Below are positions 36,001 through 44,505 of a stretch of DNA of 64,000 bases, piece by piece. The stretch's first letter is position 1. Every line of letters begins with the position of its first letter. A program made the position numbers and the translations under genes. This DNA comes from Hymenobacter convexus (lineage in GTDB: Bacteria > Bacteroidota > Bacteroidia > Cytophagales > Hymenobacteraceae): assembly GCF_030580955.1 (NCBI RefSeq), contig NZ_JAUQON010000006.1, positions 1 to 64,000 on the forward strand. Direction: 5' to 3'. The notes below the pieces were generated by a model that searched no databases, was not told where the DNA came from, and saw nothing but the letters and a program-made list of their open reading frames with translations.

Positions 36001-37655
36001 GCGAGCTGCGCCTCACCGGCCTGTTTGGCTCGCCCAACCTGATTGGGGCCGTGGACGTGAGCAACGGGCGCTTCACCTTCGGTTACCTGGGCACCACCTA
36101 CACCTTTGCCGACCGCATCAGCTTCACCAACACCAGCATTGCGTTTCGCAACATCAAGCTGCACGATGCGCTGGGCAACACCGGCACCGTGGACGGCGTG
36201 GTGAGCCACCACGGCTTTAAGGACATGAGCCTGGACATTGCGGCCAGCTTCCGGAAGATGCAGGTGCTCAACACAACCCGCAAGGACAACGACCTGTATT
36301 TCGGCACGGCCTACGCCACCGGCACGGCCCGTGTGACGGGCCCCACCGACGACCTGACCGTGACCGTGCGCGCCACCAGCGAAGCCGGCACCCGCATGTC
36401 GCTGCCCTTCGACAACGCCGCCAGTGCTCAGAAAGCCGGCTACATCAAGTTTGTGAATAACAACCCGGTGGGCGACACCGTGCTGATACACAAGGCCAAG
36501 CTGGTGGCCGCCGCGCAGGATAAAATCGACCTCTCGGGCATCACCCTCAACATGAACCTGACCGTGACGCCGGACGCCTACCTCGAAATCCTGCTCGACG
36601 AAAGCACCGGCGACGTGATTCGGGGCTCGGCAGCGGGGCAGCTGCGCATGGCCATCGACACGCGCGGCGAGTTCAACATGTTCGGGCAGGTGGAAATCGT
36701 ACGCGGGGCCTACAATTTCACGTTGCAAGGGCTTATCAACAAAGAATTTCTGGTGCGGCCCGGCGGCATTGTGTCGTGGAACGGCGACCCGCTGGCCGGC
36801 GAGATGAACATTACGGCCACCTACACGCAGCGCACCTCGCTGGCGCCGGTGCTGGGCACCAACACCAACGGCGCGGCCGCCGTGGTACCCGTGACGGCCG
36901 TGATGAACCTGACCGGGCCGCTGCTGCTGCCCGCCATTCGGCTGGGCCTGGAATTCAACGACGCGCCGGGCGCTCTGCAGGGCGATTTGGCGGCGTTTAC
37001 GACCTCGCTACGCAATGATGAGCAGGAGCTTAACCGACAGGTATTCAGCTTACTGGTTTTTAAACAGCTGTCGCCGCCGGGTTCTTTTGGCAATACTATT
37101 TCGCTGCGCGGCCAAGACAATACCGTGCAAAACAGCCTGGGCCAGATTTTGAGCACGCAGCTGGGCCTGCTCACTTCGCAAATTGACCAGAACCTGGAAA
37201 TTGACTTCAACATCAACGGCCTCACCGCCGAGCAGTTGCAGGCCTTACAGGTGCGCCTAAGCTACTCCTTCCTGAACGGCCGGCTGCGCCTGACCCGCGA
37301 AGGCGGCTTCACCAGCAATGCCAACTTGGTAGGTCTCCCAAACAGTGGCACGGGCGGTATTCCCACCGGCAACACCGCCGGCCAGGCTTCCCTGCTCGGC
37401 GACCTGAGCCTGGAATACTACCTGCGGCCCGACGGGAAGTTCCGCACCAAGCTGCGCTACGAAACCACTCCGCGCGACCTCGAAACCATCAACCAGCCGC
37501 GGGCGGGCCTCTCGCTGCTGCACACCGAACAGTTCAACACCTTCGGGGAGCTGTTCAGCCGCAAAAACCCCAAGAAAAACGAACGCCGCACCCAGCGCGC
37601 CCGCGAAGGCCGGGAAGTGCTGAACGTAGATGAAGACCCGCGCACAAATCTGTGA
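33039..37655 (+). CDS. TamB-like translocation and assembly module protein (DUF490)
   Basis: The product is 1538 residues. A single N-terminal membrane anchor (about residues 4-28) is followed by AsmA/TamB-like beta-helical repeats through most of the protein. The C-terminal DUF490/TamB region begins near residue 1080 and includes GRGELRLTGLFGSPNLIGAVDVSNGRF in pieces. Related proteins bridge inner and outer membranes and are implicated in lipid transfer or outer-membrane protein assembly. The start is a GTG; no earlier ATG gives the anchor. It lies alone and upstream of ftsX with a short palindrome between. Confidence 0.9.
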   Translation: MRRFFAILLKILLGFVLLVVLAVVGALIALRVPSVQTRIGHEVADVLTRKLGQQVTIGGVDIRPFSRVLLDSVSVKDRRGGELFGIGQADASISLFSVFDPRHLHISTLTLNEPRFELKNLPGQPDSTTFSQFMAAMKRMIGPSKDTATSQPFDFQVGSVALRNGHFAIEKGDVPRAKTYGQSIDYDHLLVDSIYADISKIKLGDTLGLRISHLHAVETPSQSQLREITADMTYGPHFWEFKDLSLRVGRSQIKDYVRFEFRVFSNFTDYNDSMKTIARLRNSRVYSDDIAKFAPQLRDLKESVAISGDAEGYVRDFKVNNLDVRYGSGTHIVAKRAHADGLPNFKESFVDLRLLPSVVKTSDIRHWLPASANKFVQKLGTVKLQGTVLGFYDDFVADASFDTALGFVATDVNLKTKTDLTHAAYEGTVRSNAFQLGKFLGDESVIRDVTLNGHVAGVGFLPETAQGRAKLTVPAIWLSGHRYRNVAFDGDFRPQHFNGHVSVNDPAVRLVADGLIDLERKHENVSVKTKIDRADLRALGLMSQPLVVSTTADVQFKGVQLDSLIGHAYLRKSLFTMGKRRLRLDTLDVVSTRNRLNQRRVTLRSEAVNANVAGTFNTSDVVRDVQTLLTEYRLNFESNATATADYYRRKRQRALPVYQVDFKLNLKKPNPVLGLFVPELEVANGSRIDGSFRNGETSIFQLGGHLDSLRYGPVMTVNDDFDFLTSKLPYKSDILAQASITSDRQVLPGLGKTEKFIVEGVWDQQHINFSTSLAQTGTTNKATINGSMGFLPRAVEVVFRQSGVHLLDKDWTIAADNSVRISDYGREFDIKNLTFSNGVQFVGAQGFISPDASKPPLQLQVKDFQLATLNTLTGQRLGGRVNAQGTMSGVYGPLTINSTLGVDSLTYDGTLIGQVAGRGDWDNAASKLRVNLDVARAGQSVLTVLGDIAPRDNTNQLNLAGTLNDAPIVLAQPFLGSIMKNLSGTGRGELRLTGLFGSPNLIGAVDVSNGRFTFGYLGTTYTFADRISFTNTSIAFRNIKLHDALGNTGTVDGVVSHHGFKDMSLDIAASFRKMQVLNTTRKDNDLYFGTAYATGTARVTGPTDDLTVTVRATSEAGTRMSLPFDNAASAQKAGYIKFVNNNPVGDTVLIHKAKLVAAAQDKIDLSGITLNMNLTVTPDAYLEILLDESTGDVIRGSAAGQLRMAIDTRGEFNMFGQVEIVRGAYNFTLQGLINKEFLVRPGGIVSWNGDPLAGEMNITATYTQRTSLAPVLGTNTNGAAAVVPVTAVMNLTGPLLLPAIRLGLEFNDAPGALQGDLAAFTTSLRNDEQELNRQVFSLLVFKQLSPPGSFGNTISLRGQDNTVQNSLGQILSTQLGLLTSQIDQNLEIDFNINGLTAEQLQALQVRLSYSFLNGRLRLTREGGFTSNANLVGLPNSGTGGIPTGNTAGQASLLGDLSLEYYLRPDGKFRTKLRYETTPRDLETINQPRAGLSLLHTEQFNTFGELFSRKNPKKNERRTQRAREGREVLNVDEDPRTNL

Positions 37656-37680
37656 GGTGTTAGCAGTGGTGAATGAGTTG

Positions 37681-37717
37681 AGAACGTCATGTCTCGGCAA
37701 GCTTGACATGACGTTCT
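37681..37717. repeat. Short palindrome of the ACGTCATG family overlapping the ftsX promoter
   Basis: Perfect 13-bp arms (37681-37693 and 37705-37717) have an 11-base spacer. The ends AGAACGTCATG are shared with the elements at 17569 and 47298, but the GAGC-AGC core is absent. The right arm holds the TTG proposed as the -33 element of ftsX. Confidence 0.85.
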
Positions 37718-37740
37718 ACTAGCCTCGTTTGCTACCTTTG
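37713..37740 (+). promoter_or_regulatory. Promoter of ftsX
   Basis: TTG (37713-37715) and TACCTTTG (37733-37740) are separated by 17 bp. The ftsX ATG is only 7 bases after the -7 box, so the mRNA would start at or within a few bases of the start codon. Confidence 0.6.
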
Positions 37741-37747
37741 CCCGAAT

Positions 37748-38647
37748 ATGGCCACCCCCACCGCTCCCCACACCCGCAAAAAGAAGCTTGGCTCCTACCC
37801 CACTCTGCTCGTGGTGTTCAGCATTACGCTGGCGTTGGTGGTGATTGGCTTGTTTGGCCTGCTGCTGGTGCACGCCCACAAACTTTCGGAAGTGGTGCGC
37901 GAGAACTTGGAGGTGCAAGTGTACCTCGACCGCGACCTGCCCGAAACCGAGCTGCTTCGCCTGCAGCAGGACCTGGGCCAACTGCCCCAGGTGGCCGAGC
38001 GCGACGGCAAGCCCCAAATCCGCTTCGTGAGCAAGGAAGAAGGCGCCCGCCAGCTGCTGCAAAGCACCGGCGAAGACTTCCGCCAGTTCCTCGGCGACAA
38101 CCCGCTGCGTGACGCTTACGCCCTCAAAATTAAGCCCGAATACACCGACACCCTGCACCTGCACCAGTTGGAGCGCAGCGTCAGCACCCAGCGCGGCGTG
38201 TTCGAAATGCAGTACCCGCAGGACCTTTTCGCCAGCATCAACAACAACCTGACCCGGGTGAGCCTGGTGCTGCTGGGCTTCGCGGCGGTGCTGGTGCTGG
38301 TGGTAGTCATTCTCATTAACAACACCATCAAGCTGGCGCTGTTTTCGCAGCGTTTTCTTATCCGGTCCATGCAACTGGTGGGCGCCACGCGCCTCTTTAT
38401 CCAGCAGCCGTTTTTGCGGCGCGCTACGTGGCAGGGGCTGGCAGCCGGCGTGCTGGCGGCGCTTATTCTCATTGCCCTGCTGCAATATGCCTACCTGGAA
38501 GTGAGCGAGCTACGCCTGCTGCGCGACGATGTAAACCTCGGCCTGCTGCTGCTGGGCGTGGTGCTACTGGGCGTGGTCATCGGCTTTTTCAGCTCGGCCC
38601 GCGCCGTGCACAAATACCTCAAAATGTCGCTCGACGACCTGTATTAA
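37748..38647 (+). CDS. ftsX: Cell division protein FtsX
   Basis: The product is 299 residues. FtsX is the membrane partner of FtsE and activates cell-wall hydrolases during division. The first membrane helix is at about residues 18-38, followed by an extracytoplasmic domain with VQVYLDRDLPETE and IRFVSKEEGARQLL. Three more helices follow in the C-terminal half. The end, YLKMSLDDLY, is typical. No ftsE lies nearby. It leads a group with DUF3098, uppP and truB that is conserved in Bacteroidota. Confidence 0.92.
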   Translation: MATPTAPHTRKKKLGSYPTLLVVFSITLALVVIGLFGLLLVHAHKLSEVVRENLEVQVYLDRDLPETELLRLQQDLGQLPQVAERDGKPQIRFVSKEEGARQLLQSTGEDFRQFLGDNPLRDAYALKIKPEYTDTLHLHQLERSVSTQRGVFEMQYPQDLFASINNNLTRVSLVLLGFAAVLVLVVVILINNTIKLALFSQRFLIRSMQLVGATRLFIQQPFLRRATWQGLAAGVLAALILIALLQYAYLEVSELRLLRDDVNLGLLLLGVVLLGVVIGFFSSARAVHKYLKMSLDDLY

Positions 38648-38656
38648 ACCAATTAA

Positions 38657-38740
38657 CAGTGAACAGTTAACAGTGAGCAATGCCCGGTTGCTTTCTGCCA
38701 ACCGAATAACTGTTCACTGCTCACTGTTAACTGTCCACTG
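38657..38740. repeat. Word-repeat palindrome just before the DUF3098 gene
   Basis: 23-base arms (38657-38679 and 38718-38740) pair at 22 positions and are built from CAGTGAACAGTT and AACAGTGAGCA words. The right arm ends 5 bases before the ATG at 38746. The left arm starts 9 bases after the ftsX stop. Confidence 0.88.
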
Positions 38741-38745
38741 AAATT

Positions 38746-39093
38746 ATGCAACCCACCAAACCTGCTCCGCGCTTCGCCTTCGGCCCCCGCAACTACCGCC
38801 TGATGTGGATTGGCCTGGCCGTGCTGGCCGCCGGCTTCATCACCATGATGTTTGGCGACAAGGACAACTACGGCGAAGATTTCGTGGGCATCACGCTGGG
38901 GCCGCTGCTGCTCATTGCGGGCTTTTGCATCGAGTTTGCGGCCATTATGGTGCGCGACCAGTCGCTGGTGGTGGCGCCCGCGCCCCCCGCCCCAACCTCG
39001 GTGCCCGGCCTCACCTCCGCCGATGCCGTGGCGGCTGCTAATGCGCCTGTGGTGCCGTCAGCCCCTTCTGCCCCGGCCTACAAGCGCCTGTAA
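38746..39093 (+). CDS. DUF3098 domain-containing membrane protein
   Basis: The product is 115 residues. The FAFGPRNYRLMWIGLAVLAAGF start and the GPLLLIAGFCIEFAAIM segment give two membrane helices. MMFGDKDNYGEDF lies between them, as in DUF3098. The tail is Pro/Ala-rich and poorly conserved. The function is unknown; its position between ftsX and uppP is conserved in Bacteroidota. Confidence 0.85.
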   Translation: MQPTKPAPRFAFGPRNYRLMWIGLAVLAAGFITMMFGDKDNYGEDFVGITLGPLLLIAGFCIEFAAIMVRDQSLVVAPAPPAPTSVPGLTSADAVAAANAPVVPSAPSAPAYKRL

Positions 39094-39111
39094 TTTGATG
39101 GTTAGCGGTTG

Positions 39112-39145
39112 GTGGTCAATGATTAATGCATCGGCCATTGACCAC
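39112..39145. repeat. Word-repeat palindrome before uppP
   Basis: GTGGTCAATG (39112-39121) pairs exactly with CATTGACCAC (39136-39145). Flanking words continue the pattern (GATTAATG, CTAATCATTGACTATTAAT) from about 39099 to 39165, 7 bases before the uppP ATG. The pairing is weaker than in the parA and DUF3098 elements. Confidence 0.65.
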
Positions 39146-39172
39146 TAATCATTGACTATTAATAGATAAAAA

Positions 39173-40003
39173 ATGACCTATTGGCACGCGCTGCTCCTCG
39201 CTATTGTGGAGGGCCTGACTGAGTTTTTGCCCGTTTCCAGCACGGGGCACATGATTATTGCCTCGGCGCTTCTGGGCATTCCGGCCACGCCGTTTTTCAA
39301 GCTTTATCTGGTGGTTATCCAGTTGGGGGCAATTCTGTCGGTGCTGGTAGTGTACTGGAAGCGCTTTTTTCAGAGCATCGACTTCTATTTGAAGCTGCTG
39401 GTGGCCTTTTTGCCCATCGTGCTGGTGGGCCTGCTATTCAAAAAACACATTGATGCGCTGCTGGAATCGGTAACGACGGTGGCCGTGATGCTTGTCATCG
39501 GTGGCGTGGTGTTGCTGTTCATCGACCGCTGGTTTCCGCAGGAAGACCCGCAGGAGGGCGGCCACCCGGTCACGAACCCCAGCTTTAAAGAAGCGCTGAT
39601 TATCGGCCTGTTTCAGTGCCTGGCGGTGGTGCCGGGCACCAGCCGCTCGGCGGCCACCATCATCGGCGGCCTCACCCAGAAGCTCACACGCCGCGCGGCG
39701 GCTGAGTTTGCCTTCTTCTTGGCCATGCCCACCATGGCGGCGGCGGCCGTGAAGGACATTTATGACTACTACAAAGAAGCCAAACTCCACGGTGTGGACG
39801 TGGCGCACCTGTTTTCGGGCACCGAGCTGAAGATGCTGGCCTTGGGCAACGTGGTGGCCTTTGTGGTGGCGCTGCTGGCCATCCGGCTGTTTGTAGGCTT
39901 TGTGGCGAAATACGGCTTTCGAGCCTTTGGTATCTACCGCATCGTTGCGGGCGGGGTGCTGCTGATTATGCTGGCCCTGAAACTTCCTTTGAACGTGCTA
40001 TGA
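39173..40003 (+). CDS. uppP: Undecaprenyl-diphosphate phosphatase
   Basis: The product is 276 residues, a polytopic membrane enzyme that recycles undecaprenyl pyrophosphate to the lipid carrier for peptidoglycan and LPS sugars. The active-site motifs are [14 protein letters not shown] at residues 13-26 and [10 protein letters not shown] in the middle. About eight hydrophobic segments fit the BacA/UppP fold. Its last four bases overlap the truB start (ATGA), so the two are coupled. Confidence 0.96.
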   Translation: MTYWHALLLAIVEGLTEFLPVSSTGHMIIASALLGIPATPFFKLYLVVIQLGAILSVLVVYWKRFFQSIDFYLKLLVAFLPIVLVGLLFKKHIDALLESVTTVAVMLVIGGVVLLFIDRWFPQEDPQEGGHPVTNPSFKEALIIGLFQCLAVVPGTSRSAATIIGGLTQKLTRRAAAEFAFFLAMPTMAAAAVKDIYDYYKEAKLHGVDVAHLFSGTELKMLALGNVVAFVVALLAIRLFVGFVAKYGFRAFGIYRIVAGGVLLIMLALKLPLNVL

Positions 40004-40848
40004 GTACCAAAAGCCTGGCCGATTTTGATTTTGAAACGGGGGAAGTCCTGTTGCTGAACAAGCCCCTGACGTGGACTTCCTTCGACGTGGTGCGCAAGGT
40101 GAAGAATGCCCTGCGCATCAAGAAAATCGGCCACGCCGGCACCCTCGACCCCCTGGCCACGGGTCTGCTCATCCTCTGCACGGGCCGCAAAACCAAGGAA
40201 ATCGACCTCATTCAGGCGCAGGAAAAGGAGTACACCGGCACTTTCCGCCTCGGCGAAACCACGCCCAGCTTCGACCTGGAAACGGCCGTGGATATGGCCC
40301 GCCCCTACGCGCACCTCACCGAGGAGCAGATTCAAGCGGCTGTGACGCCCTTCCTTGGCCATATTCAGCAAACGCCGCCGTTGTTTTCGGCGGTAAAAAT
40401 CGACGGCAAGCGCGCCTACGAAATCGCCCGTAAGGGCCTCGACGCCGAAATCAAAGCCAAAACCGTCGAAATCAAAGCCTTTGAACTGACGCGCATTGCG
40501 CTGCCCGAGGTTGATTTTCGCATTGTCTGTTCCAAAGGCACTTACGTACGCAGCCTGGCGCGCGACTTTGGCTTGGCGCTGGGTTGCGGCGCCCACCTTA
40601 CGCGGCTGGTGCGCACGCGCATCGGCGAGTACCGGGTAGAGGATGCTTTCACGCTGGACGACATCCAGGCCCTGCGCCCGCCCCGGCCCGAAGACGCGCA
40701 GCGCACCCCACGCGCCGAGCGGCCTGGCACCGCGCCAAACCGCGCTGGCCTGCAATACTTTGCCGCGCTGCAGGCCGATGCGCTGGCGGTGCAAGCCCGG
40801 CAGGCGGCAGAAGAAGCCGCGGCTTCTGAGGCGGCGGACGAGCAGTAG
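40000..40848 (+). CDS. truB: tRNA pseudouridine(55) synthase
   Basis: The product is 282 residues. TruB makes pseudouridine 55 in the T-loop of tRNAs. The catalytic D50 sits in [48 protein letters not shown] and [14 protein letters not shown] are all conserved. The C-terminus is an Ala/Glu-rich tail of about 50 residues after the conserved domain. Its stop codon TAG lies inside a repeat, so the last codons and stop may have been set by insertion of that repeat. Confidence 0.96.
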   Translation: MSTKSLADFDFETGEVLLLNKPLTWTSFDVVRKVKNALRIKKIGHAGTLDPLATGLLILCTGRKTKEIDLIQAQEKEYTGTFRLGETTPSFDLETAVDMARPYAHLTEEQIQAAVTPFLGHIQQTPPLFSAVKIDGKRAYEIARKGLDAEIKAKTVEIKAFELTRIALPEVDFRIVCSKGTYVRSLARDFGLALGCGAHLTRLVRTRIGEYRVEDAFTLDDIQALRPPRPEDAQRTPRAERPGTAPNRAGLQYFAALQADALAVQARQAAEEAAASEAADEQ

Positions 40849-40941
40849 AGACGCGACACTTCGCGTCTCGGCATTGAACGCCTACCGCAGAACGTCACCC
40901 ATTTGGCGCGGAATCCGAGACGCGAAGTGTCGCGTCTCTAC
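40845..40941. repeat. Paired GAGACGCG hairpins at the truB stop
   Basis: A 27-bp arm (40845-40871) is perfectly inverted at 40915-40941. Each arm is itself a hairpin (GAGACGCGA-CACT-TCGCGTCTC in one, the complement in the other), so alternative folds exist. The truB TAG stop (40846-40848) lies within the left arm. Confidence 0.9.
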
Positions 40942-41038
40942 ATCGTGCGGCTAATTCCCGGATACCGACCATTCAGGCCAGTACCCGTTACCTTCGCGGC
41001 GCCGTTTCTCTTCATTCATTAGCTTTCCCGGCGCCCTC

Positions 41039-41986
41039 ATGCACGTCATCCGCGACCCGGCTCAGTTTCCGTTTCTTGGCAATGCCGTCGTCACCAGCGG
41101 CACGTTCGATGGCGTCCATTTGGGGCACCAGCGCATTCTGGCGCGGTTGCGCGAGGTGGCGCAGGCCAGCGGCGGGCCGTCGGTGGTCATCACCTACTGG
41201 CCGCACCCGCGGCTGGTGCTGGGCCCGCCGCCCTCCCACCCCGAACTGCTGGAACTGCAACTCCTCAACACCTTGGACGAGCGCATTGCCAAGCTGGCCG
41301 AATTGGGCGTGGAATACTTGCTCATTGTGCCCTTCACCAAGGAATTTGCGCAGTGGACGTCGGAGGAATACATTCAAAATCTGCTGCTTAAAACCGTGGG
41401 CGCCAAGCAGCTCGTTATTGGCTACGACCACCGCTTCGGCAAAAACCGGGAAGGCGGTTTTGACTACCTCAGCCAGAACGCTGACCGCTACGGCCTCACG
41501 GTGGAAGAGATTCCGCGCGAAGACGTGGACGCCGTGGGCGTGAGCAGCACCCGCATCCGGCAGGCGCTGCGGCAGGGCGACGTGGCCACCGCCAACCGCT
41601 ACCTTGGCTACCACTACCCCCTCACCGGCCTGGTGGTGCATGGCCAGAAACTGGGCCGCACAATAGGCTACCCCACGGCCAACATGGTGACCACGGAACC
41701 GCTGAAGCTGGTGCCAGCCCGGGGCATTTACGCGGTGTGGGCCATTACGGCGGCGGGCACGCGGCACCGGGCCATGCTCAGCATTGGTGTGCGGCCTACC
41801 ATTGGCACAGATTTGGAACAAACTATTGAGGTGAATTTGCTTGACTTCAGCGGCGATTTATACGACCAGTTGCTGACCCTGGAATTTGTGGCCTGGCTGC
41901 GGGCCGAAGAAAAATACGACGGTCTGGACGCGCTAACGACCCAATTGGCGTTGGATGCTCAGTCCACGCGGGCGGCGCTGGCCTAG
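41039..41986 (+). CDS. ribF: Bifunctional riboflavin kinase/FAD synthetase
   Basis: The product is 315 residues. It converts riboflavin to FMN and FMN to FAD. The N-terminal nucleotidyltransferase domain has TFDGVHLGHQRI (the HxGH-like site) and VSSTRIRQAL. The C-terminal riboflavin kinase domain has GRTIGYPTANM and the beta-barrel end IGVRPTIG ... EVNLLDF. TACCTTCG near 40986, one base from the -7 consensus, may be its promoter. It follows truB as in many genomes. Confidence 0.95.
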   Translation: MHVIRDPAQFPFLGNAVVTSGTFDGVHLGHQRILARLREVAQASGGPSVVITYWPHPRLVLGPPPSHPELLELQLLNTLDERIAKLAELGVEYLLIVPFTKEFAQWTSEEYIQNLLLKTVGAKQLVIGYDHRFGKNREGGFDYLSQNADRYGLTVEEIPREDVDAVGVSSTRIRQALRQGDVATANRYLGYHYPLTGLVVHGQKLGRTIGYPTANMVTTEPLKLVPARGIYAVWAITAAGTRHRAMLSIGVRPTIGTDLEQTIEVNLLDFSGDLYDQLLTLEFVAWLRAEEKYDGLDALTTQLALDAQSTRAALA

Positions 41987-42019
41987 TTTTTCCGGTTATT
42001 CTAACTTCTATTCTTACCC

Positions 42020-43270
42020 ATGAGTTATTTCCGCTTATTGCTAATTGGTTGCCTCACGCTATTTACCACAGTCGCGGCGCAGGCCCAGGGCAAGCTGACC
42101 GGCGTGGTGCGCGACTCGGCCACGAACGAGCCGCTGTCGTTTGCCAGCGTATTTCTGGCCAATACCACACTGGGCGTGACCACCACCGAGCAGGGCACGT
42201 TTGTATTCCCAAAGGTGCCGGCTGGTACGTATGATGTGGTGGGCTCCTACGTGGGCTACCGCCTGGCCAAGCAGAGCATCACTATGGGCAAAGAGGCGCA
42301 GGAGGTGACCCTTAAGCTGGCTTCGACCGGCAACCAGTTGGGCGAAGTGGTGGTGAAACCGGCGCCGAATAAGCCCGAGGAATACCAGAAATTCTCGAAG
42401 CTATTCCTGGGCGGCAGCACCTTTTCGGCGCAGTGCCGCATCAGCAATCCCGACGATGTGCAGGTGCTCTACGACGACTCGACCAAGGAGCTGACGGCCT
42501 ACGCCAAGGAATTTGTGCAGATTGACAACGAGGCCCTGGGCTACCGCCTGAAATATTACGGCCTGCAATTCTCCTTCAACGACGAGGACCGGTCGGTTTT
42601 TTACTACGGCCAGCCGGTGTTTGAGGAGTTGAAGCCGAAGGACGACCGCCAGCGCAAGCTCTGGGCCGCCAACCGCCTCTCGGCCTACAAAGGCTCTTTT
42701 ATGCACTTCCTGCGCAGCGTGTACAATGACCGGTTGAAGGCCGAGGGCTTTTATGCGCAGCAGATTCGGGTGTTTGACAACCCCCGCTACGTGCGGGCCG
42801 AGGAGCAGCGCAAAGCTCTGACCGCCAGCAAGCCGAACGGCCCCTATACCGCCGCCGAGCAGGATTCGCTCGACCAGTGGGATACCCTGGCGCCCGTGCT
42901 GGCGACGCTCAACCAGGAGCCGGTGCCCATCGACAGCATCCGGCGGGTGGGGCCGGGGGGCAAGCGCACGTTTTTGCGCTTCAACGGCGAGCTGCAGGTA
43001 GCCTACTTTGGCGAAGCACCCGACCCGCTTTACAAGCGGCCGATGTCGCCGCTGGGCTACCCCAAAACGCCGTTTCCGGTGGGCCCACGGGAGGTGTCGC
43101 GCCTGAAGCTGCAGGGGCGCGAGGCCCAGATTCAGGCCAACGGCACGCCGCTGAACCCGCTGGACATCTTCAACGGCGAGTATTGGGGCTTCGAGAAGAT
43201 TGGCGAGTTTTTGCCGGTTGACTACGTGCCCGGCAGCCTGCCGCCGGCTGCTACGGGGGTTCGCCAATAA
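42020..43270 (+). CDS. Carboxypeptidase-like regulatory domain protein, paralogue 1
   Basis: The product is 416 residues with a signal peptide (MSYFRLLLIGCLTLFTTVAAQAQG). A CarboxypepD_reg-like domain (about residues 25-110; [27 protein letters not shown] and YVGYRLAKQ) is followed by a domain of unknown function (about 115-400). It resembles stand-alone proteins related to the N-terminal part of SusC-type receptors but has no barrel. It is tandem with a close paralogue; the stop and next start overlap as TAATG. Confidence 0.8.
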   Translation: MSYFRLLLIGCLTLFTTVAAQAQGKLTGVVRDSATNEPLSFASVFLANTTLGVTTTEQGTFVFPKVPAGTYDVVGSYVGYRLAKQSITMGKEAQEVTLKLASTGNQLGEVVVKPAPNKPEEYQKFSKLFLGGSTFSAQCRISNPDDVQVLYDDSTKELTAYAKEFVQIDNEALGYRLKYYGLQFSFNDEDRSVFYYGQPVFEELKPKDDRQRKLWAANRLSAYKGSFMHFLRSVYNDRLKAEGFYAQQIRVFDNPRYVRAEEQRKALTASKPNGPYTAAEQDSLDQWDTLAPVLATLNQEPVPIDSIRRVGPGGKRTFLRFNGELQVAYFGEAPDPLYKRPMSPLGYPKTPFPVGPREVSRLKLQGREAQIQANGTPLNPLDIFNGEYWGFEKIGEFLPVDYVPGSLPPAATGVRQ

Positions 43271-44505
43271 TGCGGCGCGGCCTGCTCCTATTGCTGGCCC
43301 TGGTGCTGGGGCCGGGATTTGCCCGGGCCCAGAGCAGCCTGAGCGGCGTGGTGCAGGACTCGGCGACGCACGCGCCGCTGGCGTTTGCCAGCGTGTTTCT
43401 GGCCAACACCACCCTGGGCGTGACGACGACCGAACAGGGCACCTTCACCTTTCCTAAGGTGCCGGCCGGCAACTACGACGTGGTGGGCTCCTACGTGGGC
43501 TACCGCTTGGCCAAACAGGCCGTGACGGTGGGCACCGCGCCCCAGCAGTTCACGCTGCGGCTGGGCCCCACGGCCAACCGGCTGGGCGAAGTAGTGGTGC
43601 GCCCCAACCCGCACCGGGCCGACGATTATCGAAAATTTGTGGAGCTTTTTCTGGGTCGCACTACCTTTTCGGCGCAGTGCCGCATTCGGAATCCCGACGA
43701 CGTGCTGGTCGATTTCGATGCGGACAAAAACGAGCTGACGGCGTCGGCCTACAAGTTTGTGCAGGTGGATAACCAAGCGCTGGGCTACCGCATCAAGTAC
43801 TACGGCCTGCAGTTCAACACCAATTTCACCCAGCACGTGGTCAGCTTCTATGGCCAGCCGGTGTTTGAGGAAATGACAGGCAACGCCCGCCAGCAGCGCC
43901 GCTGGGAGGCCAACCGCGCGAAGGCCTACAACGGCTCGCTCACGCACTTTCTGAAGAGCGTGCACGACGGCGACGTCACCGCAGCGGGCTTTCTGGCCCA
44001 GCGGCTGCGCATCGTGCCTAACAAGCGTTTCCCGAGAGCCGACAGCCTGATGCGGCAGCTGCGGCGCGAGCGGATGAATTCAGTTTTTTCGCGCGCCGAC
44101 CAGGATTCGATGGCGCGCTGGGCCAAGGTACCGCCGGCGTTTTCGATGCTCTACACCCGGCCCCGGCCGCTCGACAGCCTGCGGCGCGTATCGCCTGATG
44201 GCCAGCACGTTTTCCTGCGCTTCGTGGACAACCTGCAGGTGAGCTACCTGCGCGAAGGCCCCGACCCGAACTACCAGATTCGGACCGCGCTGCCCACCAA
44301 CGCGCCCTTTCCGCCCAGCGACCGGCAGGTGTCGCAGCTGGTGCTGATGGTGCCCGAAATTGAGATTCAGCCCAACGGCCAACTGGCGAACCCGCTGGCC
44401 GTATTCACCGACGAATACTGGGGGTTCGAAAAAATGGGTGAATTTTTACCCGTGAATTACCTGCCGCCAGCTCCGGCGGCCCCGCCATCCCAACCCACCC
44501 GATGA
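43270..44505 (+). CDS. Carboxypeptidase-like regulatory domain protein, paralogue 2
   Basis: The product is 411 residues with signal peptide [21 protein letters not shown]. It is collinear with the gene before it: the same [27 protein letters not shown] start, [34 protein letters not shown] and [14 protein letters not shown] near the end. It arose by tandem duplication. The last bases ATGA overlap the start of the CoA-transferase subunit A gene. Confidence 0.8.
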   Translation: MRRGLLLLLALVLGPGFARAQSSLSGVVQDSATHAPLAFASVFLANTTLGVTTTEQGTFTFPKVPAGNYDVVGSYVGYRLAKQAVTVGTAPQQFTLRLGPTANRLGEVVVRPNPHRADDYRKFVELFLGRTTFSAQCRIRNPDDVLVDFDADKNELTASAYKFVQVDNQALGYRIKYYGLQFNTNFTQHVVSFYGQPVFEEMTGNARQQRRWEANRAKAYNGSLTHFLKSVHDGDVTAAGFLAQRLRIVPNKRFPRADSLMRQLRRERMNSVFSRADQDSMARWAKVPPAFSMLYTRPRPLDSLRRVSPDGQHVFLRFVDNLQVSYLREGPDPNYQIRTALPTNAPFPPSDRQVSQLVLMVPEIEIQPNGQLANPLAVFTDEYWGFEKMGEFLPVNYLPPAPAAPPSQPTR

